From an uncultured Verrucomicrobiota bacterium (GTDB lineage: Bacteria > Verrucomicrobiota > Verrucomicrobiia > Chthoniobacterales > SZAS-18), in assembly GCA_937873255.1 (NCBI GenBank), contig CALMVM010000409.1:7636-26974 (forward strand): a stretch of 19,339 nt of DNA, written 5' to 3'. Positions 9,881 through 16,963 of the stretch are shown here, piece by piece; the first letter of the stretch is position 1, and each line of letters starts with the position of its first letter. The notes beneath the pieces were generated by a model, which worked only from the letters and a program-made list of their open reading frames with translations, was not told where the DNA came from and ran no database searches. Position numbers and translations under genes: made by a program.

Positions 9881-10124
9881 GGGGAAAGTCCGGCGGCGGA
9901 TGCGCGGTGAAGCGGAGTTCCTGTTTCCAGTACGTCAGCCGTTCCTGCGGCGCGAATTCCGCCACGACGACCGCGTCCAGGCCGATGACGTGGACCTTGC
10001 CGCGAAAGGGAATCAGCAGCGCGCGGCCCAGTACCTTGCCCGTTCGAGGGTCGGTCACGCGCGAACCGAGCAGGCGCGCGACCCAGAGGACGAGGGCGCG
10101 CAGGGCGAGTTTGAACCGTGCCAT
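9861..10124 (-). CDS. Small conserved-looking protein of unknown function, 87 residues
   Basis: I do not recognise this family. The protein starts with a basic amphipathic or membrane-associating helix (MARFKLALRALVLWVARLLG). A strand-rich middle follows (VLGRALLIPFRGKVHVIGLD, then AVVVAEFAPQERLTYWKQEL), and the tail is proline-rich (HPPPDFPHEPPGA). I chose the ATG at 10122-10124. The frame is open further to an upstream start at 10175 that would overlap the preceding GT4 gene by 17 bases and add 17 residues, so that longer form is possible. It sits between a GT4 transferase and a glycosyltransferase-like protein whose start it overlaps by 20 bases. Codon use matches its neighbours, which favours a real gene. 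A membrane-peripheral accessory to one of these transferases is a reasonable guess, no more. Confidence 0.65.
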   Translation of the reverse strand: MARFKLALRALVLWVARLLGSRVTDPRTGKVLGRALLIPFRGKVHVIGLDAVVVAEFAPQERLTYWKQELRFTAHPPPDFPHEPPGA

Positions 10125-10158
10125 GTTGGCAGTTAGAAAGCGCGGAAGGCACGGGGAG

Positions 10159-11310
10159 TCAATGCCCGTTTGCACCGGCGCGGGCGAGCATCGCGCGGAT
10201 CGCGTCGAGTCGCTCGGCGGCGAGACGGTCGAAGCTGAAGCGAGCGGCCCAATCGATCCCCTCCGCGCGCAGCCGGGCGTGAAGGGCGTCGTCGATCAAC
10301 GCCGCCCGCAACGCGTCCGACGCGGCGGGGGTGTCGCGGAAGTCCGTCAGGAGCGCGTGCCCGCCCGTGACCTCGCGCATGACCGGGATGTCGTGCACCA
10401 CGCACGGCACCCCGCAGGCCATCGCCTCGACCACGCAGCGCCCGAAGGTTTCCTCCCGGCTGGCGAGCACGAAGGCCCGCGCCTGCCGATAGAGGGGGCC
10501 GAGGTCGGCGTCGTCCACCCAGCCGAGGAAACGCACGTCGCCGGCGACGCCGAGTTCGGCCGCCTGCGCGCGGGCGGCGTCGGCACCGCCCTGCCAGTTG
10601 CCGCCGACCATCACGAGGGGATGATTTCTTCGCACCTCCGTCGGCAGGGCGGCGTAAGCTGCCAACAACAGGGGGGCCTGTTTATAAGGATAAAAATTGC
10701 TCGTCCACAGCAGGTAGCCGGGTTCGAAGCCAAATTTGTCCTCCACCCGCCCGGCTTCGCCGTCGTCGGCGGGGGCGGGGGAAAACTGCTCGTGCTGCAA
10801 GCCCTCGTAGCTGACAAGGAGCCGGTCCGCGCAGCCCGGGAACACCCCGCGGATCTGCCCGGCGGCGAACTGCGAATTGGTGATGATGAGTTCCGCCCGG
10901 CGCACGGAACGGTCCACCACGAACCACCGGTAGAGCCGGCGCGCGAGACCGACGCGGTTGGAACGGTCGAGGTGCTGGAGCGACAGCAGGTGCATCGCGG
11001 TGGGGAGGGTCTTGCGGACGGGCACGAACCCGACCGTCACCAGCGCGTCGGCCCCGCGCCGGCGGGCCTCGGCGGGCACGCGGAAATGGTCCGCCAGCAG
11101 GCGCGGCCCGAGCCGGTCGTTGGCGGGGTAACGGCGCACGACCTCCACGCGCGGGGAATCGACCGACCACTCCTGGCCCGGCCCGGCGAAGACGATCCAA
11201 TCCACGTCGGCGAAAAGCGCCAGCGAATGGCTGACCAGTTCGTGGAAAAGCGTCGTCAGTCCGGTCTTGCGCCCGGGGTGTTCGCAGAGGGTGGACAGGG
11301 CGAGCTTCAC
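10159..11310 (-). CDS. GT4 family glycosyltransferase
   Basis: This 383-residue GT-B transferase probably adds a sugar to a lipid-linked glycan on the cytoplasmic side of the inner membrane. The N-terminal acceptor domain opens with LALSTLCEHPGRKTGLTTLF, holding the glycine-containing loop of GT4 enzymes. The linker reads LIITNSQFAAGQI. The C-terminal donor domain has YLLWTSNFYPYKQAPLLLAA, VRFLGWVDDADLGPLYRQAR and SREETFGRCVVEAMACGVP. In the last, E287 and E295 form the retaining E-x7-E motif that contacts the nucleotide sugar. The start is GTG (11308-11310), 21 bases after the stop of the PIG-V-like gene, so the two are likely co-transcribed. No Shine-Dalgarno site is visible. Donor and acceptor cannot be read from the sequence. 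Confidence 0.93.
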   Translation of the reverse strand: MKLALSTLCEHPGRKTGLTTLFHELVSHSLALFADVDWIVFAGPGQEWSVDSPRVEVVRRYPANDRLGPRLLADHFRVPAEARRRGADALVTVGFVPVRKTLPTAMHLLSLQHLDRSNRVGLARRLYRWFVVDRSVRRAELIITNSQFAAGQIRGVFPGCADRLLVSYEGLQHEQFSPAPADDGEAGRVEDKFGFEPGYLLWTSNFYPYKQAPLLLAAYAALPTEVRRNHPLVMVGGNWQGGADAARAQAAELGVAGDVRFLGWVDDADLGPLYRQARAFVLASREETFGRCVVEAMACGVPCVVHDIPVMREVTGGHALLTDFRDTPAASDALRAALIDDALHARLRAEGIDWAARFSFDRLAAERLDAIRAMLARAGANGH

Positions 11311-11331
11311 ACGGCACGGAACAAGCCGAGG

Positions 11332-12543
11332 TCAGTAAAAGACGTAGCCGTTTACCATCAGTCCGGTGATCAGGCACATCAAACCTGCCGAGGCGGCCAT
11401 CAGCGCGCCGCCGAGCCACGGCACGCGGGTAGCGATCCAGGCGAGAGTCAGGTGGACCGGCACCACCACGCTCAGATAGCGTGCCATCGGGCTATGGTTG
11501 GCGGCAGTGACGTAGATGAACAGCAGCGCGAACGCCACCACTGGATAGGAAGGACGCCGCAGCGCGCGCAGGCTGAGAGCCGAGAGAGCGATGCCGCCGA
11601 GCAGTAGCCCGTAGATGATGACCCATTTGCCGGTGTGCATGGGGGCAATCTCTCGAAGGAAAGCCGTCCAAGGCGCGACCGGATGCGCGTTCTGGGGCCA
11701 TCCGCTGACCAGTACGTTGTGTTGGGCGCGCCAATCTCCGAAGTATACCTGCATAGACAGCAAAAAAGACGCGTGGCCGAGGGCCGGAGCGGCGGCGGCC
11801 AGCAGCCAGCGCGCGTATTCGCCCGGGGTCGGCGCGACGCCCCCCGCGCGTCGGCGCTCAAGCCACTCCGAAAGCGCTTCCAGCGCCACGAAAAGACAGG
11901 CCAAGATGCCGACCACGCGCGTCAGGGCCAACAGATAACCTGCCGCCGCCACCACCCACCAGTGCCGCCGCCGGCAGCCCAGGATCAGCACGAGAAACAG
12001 CAACAGGAAGGTGCTCTCCGAAAAGATCATCGAAAACCACGCCGTTCCGGGACACAGCAGCATGAACGCAAGCGCCCAGGCCGCAGCGGTCCGGGAGCGC
12101 AGTTCCAGTTCTGCTAATTCCCAGAGCAGAAAACAGGCGATCAGCAGCATGACGTTCGCGACCAGATGCCCGGCCAAGGGCCAGTCGGGCACCATGTAAT
12201 GCGCGGCCCGCATGAGCCATGGAAAAACGGGAAAGAAGGCGACGTTGCCGTTGACTCCGCCGCTCGCATCCACCCAGTAATAGTAATGGTCCCTGGCGAC
12301 GCACGTGTACCAGACGGCGTCCGCCCGGTAGAACAGATCGTCCAACCGCTCGTGCGCGGGCAGTGGATTGGGCGTCTCCGCCTTGGCGAAATGGCTCCAG
12401 GCCACCTGCGCGGACAGGATGACGAGCAAGCGGGAGAACAGGAACAAGCTGAGGACGATCATCACGCGTCGTCTGTCGCCCAAGACCGTCCGCCAAGACC
12501 AAAGACCGGCAGCAGTTGAAACGGGAATGGCGGTTGGCTGCAT
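11332..12543 (-). CDS. PIG-V-like membrane mannosyltransferase (GT-C type)
   Basis: This 403-residue polytopic membrane protein has about nine or ten hydrophobic segments, beginning at residues ~27-48. The first large extracytoplasmic loop carries FYRADAVWYTCVARDHYYYW, followed by NGNVAFFPVFPWLMRAAHYM. The aspartates at residues 75 and 85 and the FFPxFP block (103-108) match the layout of the PIG-V/GPI-mannosyltransferase 2-like family. Family members take sugar from a polyprenyl-phosphate donor, outside the cytoplasm. A bacterial member in a glycan cluster probably decorates the lipid-linked or exported polymer with mannose or a similar sugar; the exact sugar is inference. It is the first gene of the minus-strand block and starts at ATG 12541-12543, divergent from the GT4 gene at 12710. 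No Shine-Dalgarno site precedes it. Confidence 0.85.
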   Translation of the reverse strand: MQPTAIPVSTAAGLWSWRTVLGDRRRVMIVLSLFLFSRLLVILSAQVAWSHFAKAETPNPLPAHERLDDLFYRADAVWYTCVARDHYYYWVDASGGVNGNVAFFPVFPWLMRAAHYMVPDWPLAGHLVANVMLLIACFLLWELAELELRSRTAAAWALAFMLLCPGTAWFSMIFSESTFLLLFLVLILGCRRRHWWVVAAAGYLLALTRVVGILACLFVALEALSEWLERRRAGGVAPTPGEYARWLLAAAAPALGHASFLLSMQVYFGDWRAQHNVLVSGWPQNAHPVAPWTAFLREIAPMHTGKWVIIYGLLLGGIALSALSLRALRRPSYPVVAFALLFIYVTAANHSPMARYLSVVVPVHLTLAWIATRVPWLGGALMAASAGLMCLITGLMVNGYVFY

Positions 12544-12611
12544 AGGCGGTCGAGTCTAGGAAGCGCGGGATGGCCGTCAACACAATCCTCGGTCGCGCGC
12601 CCGGAGAGGAA

Positions 12612-12647
12612 TTGCCGGAGCGGGCAGCGCGCTCTTGACTCCGGCAA
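12612..12647. promoter_or_regulatory. Hairpin in the divergent intergenic region
   Basis: A perfect 9-base stem, TTGCCGGAG (12612-12620) with CTCCGGCAA (12639-12647), encloses an 18-base loop. It lies between the divergent PIG-V-like and GT4 genes, in a 166-base gap (12544-12709). A palindromic operator for both promoters is possible, as is a simple secondary structure. Nothing else in the gap is clearly structured. Confidence 0.35.
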
Positions 12648-12663
12648 GCCACCGACTCATAGG
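12635..12663 (+). promoter_or_regulatory. Weak sigma70-like promoter candidate for the plus-strand glycan block
   Basis: TTGACT (12635-12640) matches the -35 consensus at five of six positions. After 17 bases comes CATAGG (12658-12663), only half-matching the -10 box. The -35 hexamer overlaps the right arm of the 12612-12647 hairpin, so a protein bound there would block it. The promoter rules of this organism are unknown, so this is tentative. Confidence 0.22.
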
Positions 12664-12709
12664 AGTGGCGCGCCGCCTTCGAGCGGGCTGGCGCCTCTCC
12701 GCTCCCTTT

Positions 12710-13864
12710 ATGCATCACGTGTTGTGGCTGCCCGCGCACCCGGCTTCCGGCGCTGTCAGCATGGACCGCTATTGGCGGGAGTTGGATCGGCAGCGGCGTT
12801 CCCAGGTTGGTGGGGGAAGCGATCTCGCCATCGAGTGTCCGCTTGGCGCCCCGCCGGAACACAGCCGACCGGCGGCGCGGCCCATCCGCATCTGGCAAAA
12901 ATATCTCGCCTACCCGTGGCAGGTGCGGCGAGCCTCGGCGCGCCCGGGCGTCAAGGTGGTGCATGTGCTCGATCATTCCTACGCGCACCTGCTGGCCTGG
13001 GTGCCGCCGGATTCGTACAAGGTGGCGACCGTGCACGATCTCGCCCCTCTGCGCGACGGTGCAGACCTGACACCAGCCCAATTGGCACGGTTCCGGCGCA
13101 CGGTCGAACACCTCAAGCTGGCAGACGCCATCCTGGCGGTTTCGCGTTACAGTGCCAGCGAAGCCATCGCGTTGCTCGGCTTGTCCCCGGAGAAGGTGTC
13201 CGTGCTGCCGGAGGGGGTCGATCCGACAACGTTCGCCCGTCCCGCCAGCGAGGGGGGCCAGCCCGCGTGGCGCGCTGTTCTGGCCGGACGGCGCGTGGTC
13301 CTGAGCGTGGGGGCGGTGACGCATCGAAAAAACCTCGTCTGTCTGCCGGCGGTTTTTCACGAGCTTGGCAAGCTGTTGCCCGGCGTGCCGCTGGCGCTGC
13401 TGCGCGTGGGTGCGCCGTTGCCGGCCCCGCTGCTCGACGCGTTGCGGCAAATGCTCGGCGAGTCGGGCGTGGTCGAGCTGGGCCTGGTGCCGGACGCCGA
13501 ACTGGCCACGGCGTACCGGCACGCCGACGCGCTGATTTTTCCCTCGCGCATCGAGGGGTTCGGCTTTCCCGTGCTCGAGGCGATGGCGGCGGGCTGTCCG
13601 GTCGTCTGCACGAACGTTACCAGCCTGCCGGAAGTCGGCGGGGAAGCCGCGCTCTATTTTTCGCCGGACGATCCCCGGGGGGCGGCGGCGCACCTGGCAC
13701 GTTTGTTCACGGACGAGAGGTGGCGTCGGGACCGCGTTGAGCAGGGCAGGGCGAGGAGCGCGGGCTTTTCCTGGGAAACGCATTATCACCAACTCCTGCA
13801 AATCTACCGCGACGGCATCGCCTCGACGCGGGCGCGGCAGGCCGTTAGCACGCCATACCCCTGA
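12710..13864 (+). CDS. GT4 family glycosyltransferase
   Basis: This 384-residue GT-B transferase is most like the GT4 subgroup of mannosyl- and other hexosyl-transferases in O-antigen and exopolysaccharide clusters. The acceptor domain includes VVHVLDHSYAHLL and YKVATVHDLAPLRDG. The donor domain shows VLPEGVDPTTF, RVVLSVGAVTHRKNLVCLP and LIFPSRIEGFGFPVLEAMAA (E282 and E290 form E-x7-E), then NVTSLPEVGGEAALYFSPDD. The protein looks complete. I chose the ATG at 12710 (MHHVLWLPAHP). The frame opens further up at 12635, but the added 25 codons would cover the intergenic hairpin and look random. The leader 12691-12709 has only three purines in 19 bases and no Shine-Dalgarno site. It is the first gene of the second plus-strand block and is divergent from the PIG-V-like gene. 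Confidence 0.93.
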   Translation: MHHVLWLPAHPASGAVSMDRYWRELDRQRRSQVGGGSDLAIECPLGAPPEHSRPAARPIRIWQKYLAYPWQVRRASARPGVKVVHVLDHSYAHLLAWVPPDSYKVATVHDLAPLRDGADLTPAQLARFRRTVEHLKLADAILAVSRYSASEAIALLGLSPEKVSVLPEGVDPTTFARPASEGGQPAWRAVLAGRRVVLSVGAVTHRKNLVCLPAVFHELGKLLPGVPLALLRVGAPLPAPLLDALRQMLGESGVVELGLVPDAELATAYRHADALIFPSRIEGFGFPVLEAMAAGCPVVCTNVTSLPEVGGEAALYFSPDDPRGAAAHLARLFTDERWRRDRVEQGRARSAGFSWETHYHQLLQIYRDGIASTRARQAVSTPYP

Positions 13865-13881
13865 ACCAGGAGCCAATCCTG

Positions 13882-13893
13882 CCGGCTAGCCGG
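13882..13893. promoter_or_regulatory. 12-base perfect palindrome
   Basis: CCGGCTAGCCGG is a perfect palindrome in the 61-base gap between two glycosyltransferase genes. It could be a protein-binding site or a weak hairpin. In such GC-rich DNA a chance palindrome of this size is also plausible. Confidence 0.25.
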
Positions 13894-13925
13894 TCCCGCC
13901 CGGCCACCTCCATCCTCACCCACCA

Positions 13926-15047
13926 ATGAACGCCCGGAGCGCACCTATTCCCATCTTGAATCTGACGGACACCAGCATCGCATCGGCGGCGCACCGGCCC
14001 AGGCGCAACTTCGATTTCGAGCCGTTGCGCCGCCGGCAGCCGGAGGCGCGGGAAATCGTCTGGCTGCGCGCGGCGTCCGACGTGGACCTCGACGCGAAAG
14101 TCGACGCGATGGGCAGCCCGAGAATTCGCCGCCTGCGTTCTTACGTGCAGTGCCTGTGGAGCCTTTTGTGCCACCTGGGGACGTTGCGCCGGTCGGCGGT
14201 GATCTTCAGTTTCACGCCGCACCATTTCTGGTGGGTGGCGCTGCTGTGGCGGGTCGGGCTGCTGCCCTCGGCCGGCGGCAAGGTGGTTTGCGGGATTTTC
14301 TCGCGCACCACGCCGCTGCTGCGCAAGCGGAAGCTGCTGCGCCGGTTGCCGCCCGGTTTTTGCGCCTACCTGATGGTGCAGCGCCAGATCGACGATCTGG
14401 TGGCCGCCGGCTGCCCAGCCGACCGGTTGAAGAGCTTCACCTGGCGCATCGACACCGACTGGTACGTGCCCGCGCGCCCGGCCCGGGGCGGCGGATACAT
14501 CCTCTGTGCCGGGATGGCCTACCGTGACGAGGCGCTGGTCGCCCGGCTGGTGGGCCGCACGGGCCGCAAACTGATCCGCGCGGCGCGTACGGAGCACCTG
14601 CACGGCTTCTTCCGCGAACAACTCGGCGCGTTGGCCGACGACCGCGCCGTCTTCGAGTATCGGGTCGTGCGCGACCATCGGGACTATTTGACCCTGCTGC
14701 AACAGGCCGAGGTGCTGCTGCTGCCCCTGCGGCCGGTCAGCGACGAGCCGGCGGGATTGACCACGGCCCTGGAAGCCCTGGCGTGCGAGGTGCCGCTGGT
14801 GGCCAACGCGGCGTACGGGGTGACGGAAGTGCTCGCAGGCGGCTATGGGTTGCCGCCCGTTCCCGACAACCGGCCCGAAACCTGGCTGACGGCCATCGAC
14901 GCCGCCTTGCGGGGCGAGTCCATCACGACGGGCATCCTGCGGCGCGGCCGGAGCCACGTTTGCGAGCACTATCACGTCGGAGACGAGATCGAGGACTGGC
15001 GCGGCATCGAGCCGGTCCGCCGCGCGCTGGACGGCGGGCGGCCGTAA
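13926..15047 (+). CDS. GT-B fold glycosyltransferase (GT4-like, divergent)
   Basis: This 373-residue transferase is more divergent than its neighbours. The N-terminal half has a hydrophobic, possibly membrane-associating stretch (AVIFSFTPHHFWWVALLWRV, residues ~90-110) and a basic segment LLRKRKLLRRLP. The donor half includes GGGYILCAGMAYRDEALVAR, DHRDYLTLLQQAEVLLLPL and DEPAGLTTALEALACEVPLV. The last is the GT4 donor-binding block, but its two glutamates, E274 and E283, are separated by eight residues instead of seven. It ends RRALDGGRP. It lies 61 bases after the previous GT4 gene and 101 bases before the polymerase-like gene, and is probably co-transcribed with both. The ATG at 13926 is preceded by a C-rich leader without any G for 22 bases. 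Donor and acceptor are unknown. Confidence 0.85.
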   Translation: MNARSAPIPILNLTDTSIASAAHRPRRNFDFEPLRRRQPEAREIVWLRAASDVDLDAKVDAMGSPRIRRLRSYVQCLWSLLCHLGTLRRSAVIFSFTPHHFWWVALLWRVGLLPSAGGKVVCGIFSRTTPLLRKRKLLRRLPPGFCAYLMVQRQIDDLVAAGCPADRLKSFTWRIDTDWYVPARPARGGGYILCAGMAYRDEALVARLVGRTGRKLIRAARTEHLHGFFREQLGALADDRAVFEYRVVRDHRDYLTLLQQAEVLLLPLRPVSDEPAGLTTALEALACEVPLVANAAYGVTEVLAGGYGLPPVPDNRPETWLTAIDAALRGESITTGILRRGRSHVCEHYHVGDEIEDWRGIEPVRRALDGGRP

Positions 15048-15048
15048 A

Positions 15049-15062
15049 GGGAACTGGGAACT
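15049..15062. repeat. Perfect tandem heptamer GGGAACT x2
   Basis: Two adjacent identical copies of GGGAACT begin one base after the stop codon of the preceding glycosyltransferase. A degenerate inverted counterpart (TCCCAG, 15106-15111) lies ~45 bases downstream. The heptamer unit length is the same as in the arms of the elements at 475-563 and 1014-1136. Confidence 0.5.
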
Positions 15063-15070
15063 TGCCAAAT

Positions 15071-15113
15071 GCCTGCCGGGTCGATAACATCATACCCGGC
15101 CTGACTCCCAGGC
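15071..15113. promoter_or_regulatory. Nested hairpin upstream of the polymerase-like gene
   Basis: GCCGGGT (15075-15081) pairs with ACCCGGC (15094-15100) around a 12-base loop. An outer helix, GCCTG (15071-15075) with CAGGC (15109-15113), can extend or compete with it. No T-run follows, so a rho-independent terminator is unlikely. An mRNA structure in the leader of the polymerase-like gene is the simplest reading. Confidence 0.35.
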
Positions 15114-15148
15114 ACCTAGCCCTTGCTTCTCCTTCAATTCCTCCTGCC

Positions 15149-16744
15149 GTGATCGACAACGACAGCTTCTCCGGTGGACGCGGCGGTGGCCTGGCCATCG
15201 TCGCCGCGCAGTTCTTCCTGCCCTGTGTGACGTTCCTGATGATGATCGCCGTGGCCTTCCTGGCGGCGTCCATCGTCTCGAACGAGGGCGACAACCCGGT
15301 GGCCGTGCTTTTGCTCGTCACGGGGGTTTGCCTGGCGGTCTACGCTCTGATCCGCCCGTGGGGAGCATTCCTCGTCTTCCTCTGGCTGGCGGTGACGATT
15401 GACACCTTCAAGCGGCTGACTTTCGCCACGTCCAGCATGTCGATGAACGACGTGGCCTACGTCCTGGCCGTGCCGGTTATCGTGATGGCCGCTCTCTATC
15501 TGCGCGTTGCCCTCCTGCAATGGTTCGCCCACGACTCGAAGATCGACCGGATTCAGTTTGCCAAGTTCGTGCCGGTCATGATCCTCCTGTTGCTGGTCTT
15601 CGTGGGGATCATCGGTAAGGACGGTTTGTCGTTCGCCAACCTGTCCAAGAACTACACGCTGCTCTGCTACATCCCCGCCGCCGTCGTGGTGCCGCTGCTG
15701 CTGACCGAGCCGGCGCGGTGGACCAAGTACTCCCGGCACCTTTTTTGGATCACGATAGTGATCGGAATCTACGGGCTGATCCAGAGCTGGCATGGGCCGT
15801 TCGACTTCGAGCTGACCTATCTGATGAGCGGTCTGACGGCGACGGACAATTTGATCGAGGCGGACGGACGTTTCCGCGTGTTCAGCCTGCTCAATGCTTC
15901 CTCCACCTTCGCCGGGATGATGGTCATCGGCACTTTCTACGCGCTCTACGGCCTGTGCGTGAAGTACGGGCGGCTGCAACTCAAGGGCTGGCGCACCAAG
16001 GCCATGATCGCCTTTTGTTTTTTCGTGTGCTTCCTCGCCACGCAGCGCGGAGCGTTCGTCTGCGGCCTGCTGACGGTGGCGATGCTGCCGCTGTTCAGCC
16101 GTCCCCGGATGCTGCAAGTCGCTTTCGGCGTTTTCGTGGGCCTATTCATCCTGATGGTCACGCACATCGACGAAGTCTGGTATTCCGTGCAACAGTTCGA
16201 CGGAGAACTGCAGTCCCTGAATACCAGTGACTTCGTCCAGCAGAACACCAGCCTGTTGACCTTCGGAGCCCGCGTCCAGAGCTTCGAGTTGCTTCAGGCG
16301 TCTTCCACCTGGACTGCTTTCGGGCAGAGCGGTCACCTGGAGATCATGTCGGGGCACGACCTGGTGACGACGCTGGTGTTGTGGATCGGGTGGGTGGGTC
16401 TGCTGGTGTTCTTCACCATGACCGCCGGCCTGCTGGCCATCAGCAGCAAGCTGCTCGCGGACCTGAAGCACAACCCGACGGCCTACCTGTGGGCGCAGGT
16501 TAATCTGGCGGTGTTCTTTTTCATCGTCATCTGGAGCATGCTGCTGGGTTCGGTGATCCACGTCAGCCCGATGAACTTCTTCTTCTGGTTCTCCATCGGC
16601 AACCTCCTCTACATGTACAAGAACGAGCGCCTGATCGTGCGGGGGCCCGAGACTGCTCCGACCCTGCCGTTGGCCGGGCCGGCGCGTGGGGGCCTGGTCG
16701 GGATCACCCCGGCGCGGCCCGTCCTGACCGGAGCCGCCCGATGA
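15149..16744 (+). CDS. O-antigen polymerase/ligase-like membrane protein (Wzy/WaaL type)
   Basis: This 531-residue protein has about 12-13 hydrophobic segments. A long non-membrane loop at residues ~335-405 (DEVWYSVQQFDGELQSLNTS and onward, ending GHLEIMSGHDLVTT) is the usual Wzy/WaaL periplasmic loop. CFLATQRGAFVCGLLTVAML matches the S/T-x-R-G-A helix of the O-antigen ligase family. Such proteins polymerise glycan repeats on undecaprenyl diphosphate or ligate them to an acceptor, in the inner membrane. The C-terminus is a proline-rich cytosolic tail. I chose a GTG start at 15149, just before the soluble N-terminus. An in-frame TTG at 15062 is possible but would run through the leader hairpin. 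The leader 15121-15148 is strongly pyrimidine-rich. Sequence alone cannot separate polymerase from ligase. It is placed among glycosyltransferases, which fits either. Confidence 0.85.
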   Translation: MIDNDSFSGGRGGGLAIVAAQFFLPCVTFLMMIAVAFLAASIVSNEGDNPVAVLLLVTGVCLAVYALIRPWGAFLVFLWLAVTIDTFKRLTFATSSMSMNDVAYVLAVPVIVMAALYLRVALLQWFAHDSKIDRIQFAKFVPVMILLLLVFVGIIGKDGLSFANLSKNYTLLCYIPAAVVVPLLLTEPARWTKYSRHLFWITIVIGIYGLIQSWHGPFDFELTYLMSGLTATDNLIEADGRFRVFSLLNASSTFAGMMVIGTFYALYGLCVKYGRLQLKGWRTKAMIAFCFFVCFLATQRGAFVCGLLTVAMLPLFSRPRMLQVAFGVFVGLFILMVTHIDEVWYSVQQFDGELQSLNTSDFVQQNTSLLTFGARVQSFELLQASSTWTAFGQSGHLEIMSGHDLVTTLVLWIGWVGLLVFFTMTAGLLAISSKLLADLKHNPTAYLWAQVNLAVFFFIVIWSMLLGSVIHVSPMNFFFWFSIGNLLYMYKNERLIVRGPETAPTLPLAGPARGGLVGITPARPVLTGAAR

Positions 16745-16793
16745 TGCCGCCGGGCTTGTCCGCGTTCGGGTCGGCGTATCCTTCGGAAGGAAA

Positions 16794-16851
16794 GGTGCCT
16801 TGGACGAGCGGCACCGCCGGCCGATGAACGTGCAGTTGCGTTCCGGCGGTG
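16794..16851. promoter_or_regulatory. Two mutually exclusive hairpins in the leader of the downstream glycosyltransferase
   Basis: GGTGCC (16794-16799) pairs with GGCACC (16810-16815). CACCGCCGG (16812-16820) pairs perfectly with CCGGCGGTG (16843-16851). The strands share 16812-16815, so only one stem can form at a time. A third small hairpin, TCCTTC-G-GAAGGA, precedes them at 16779-16791. They lie in a 219-base gap (16745-16963) that holds no gene I can support. Confidence 0.4.
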
Positions 16852-16963
16852 ATCCGCGCGGCGCGCGAGCCGGGATGGCGCGCCCCTTTGCAATGCGGGG
16901 GAAGGTGGCGCACGGTCGGCACACGTCCTCCACGCCGCCCGAGGAATTTGCAAGACCCAAGGC

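Noticed and set aside
9907..11607. 566-codon plus-strand frame opposite the minus-strand glycan block
   Set aside because: It spans three well-supported minus-strand genes, and its composition is that of an antisense shadow.
11858..13876. 672-codon minus-strand frame across the divergent intergenic region
   Set aside because: It overlaps the PIG-V-like gene in another frame and the GT4 gene antisense. It is long only because of GC bias, and no domain is visible.
15075..15100. Rho-independent terminator before the polymerase-like gene
   Set aside because: The stem is convincing, but it is not followed by a run of T.
16745..16963. Small gene in the gap before the last plus-strand GT4
   Set aside because: Frames on either strand run into neighbouring genes and are arginine/proline-rich with no recognisable start or motif.
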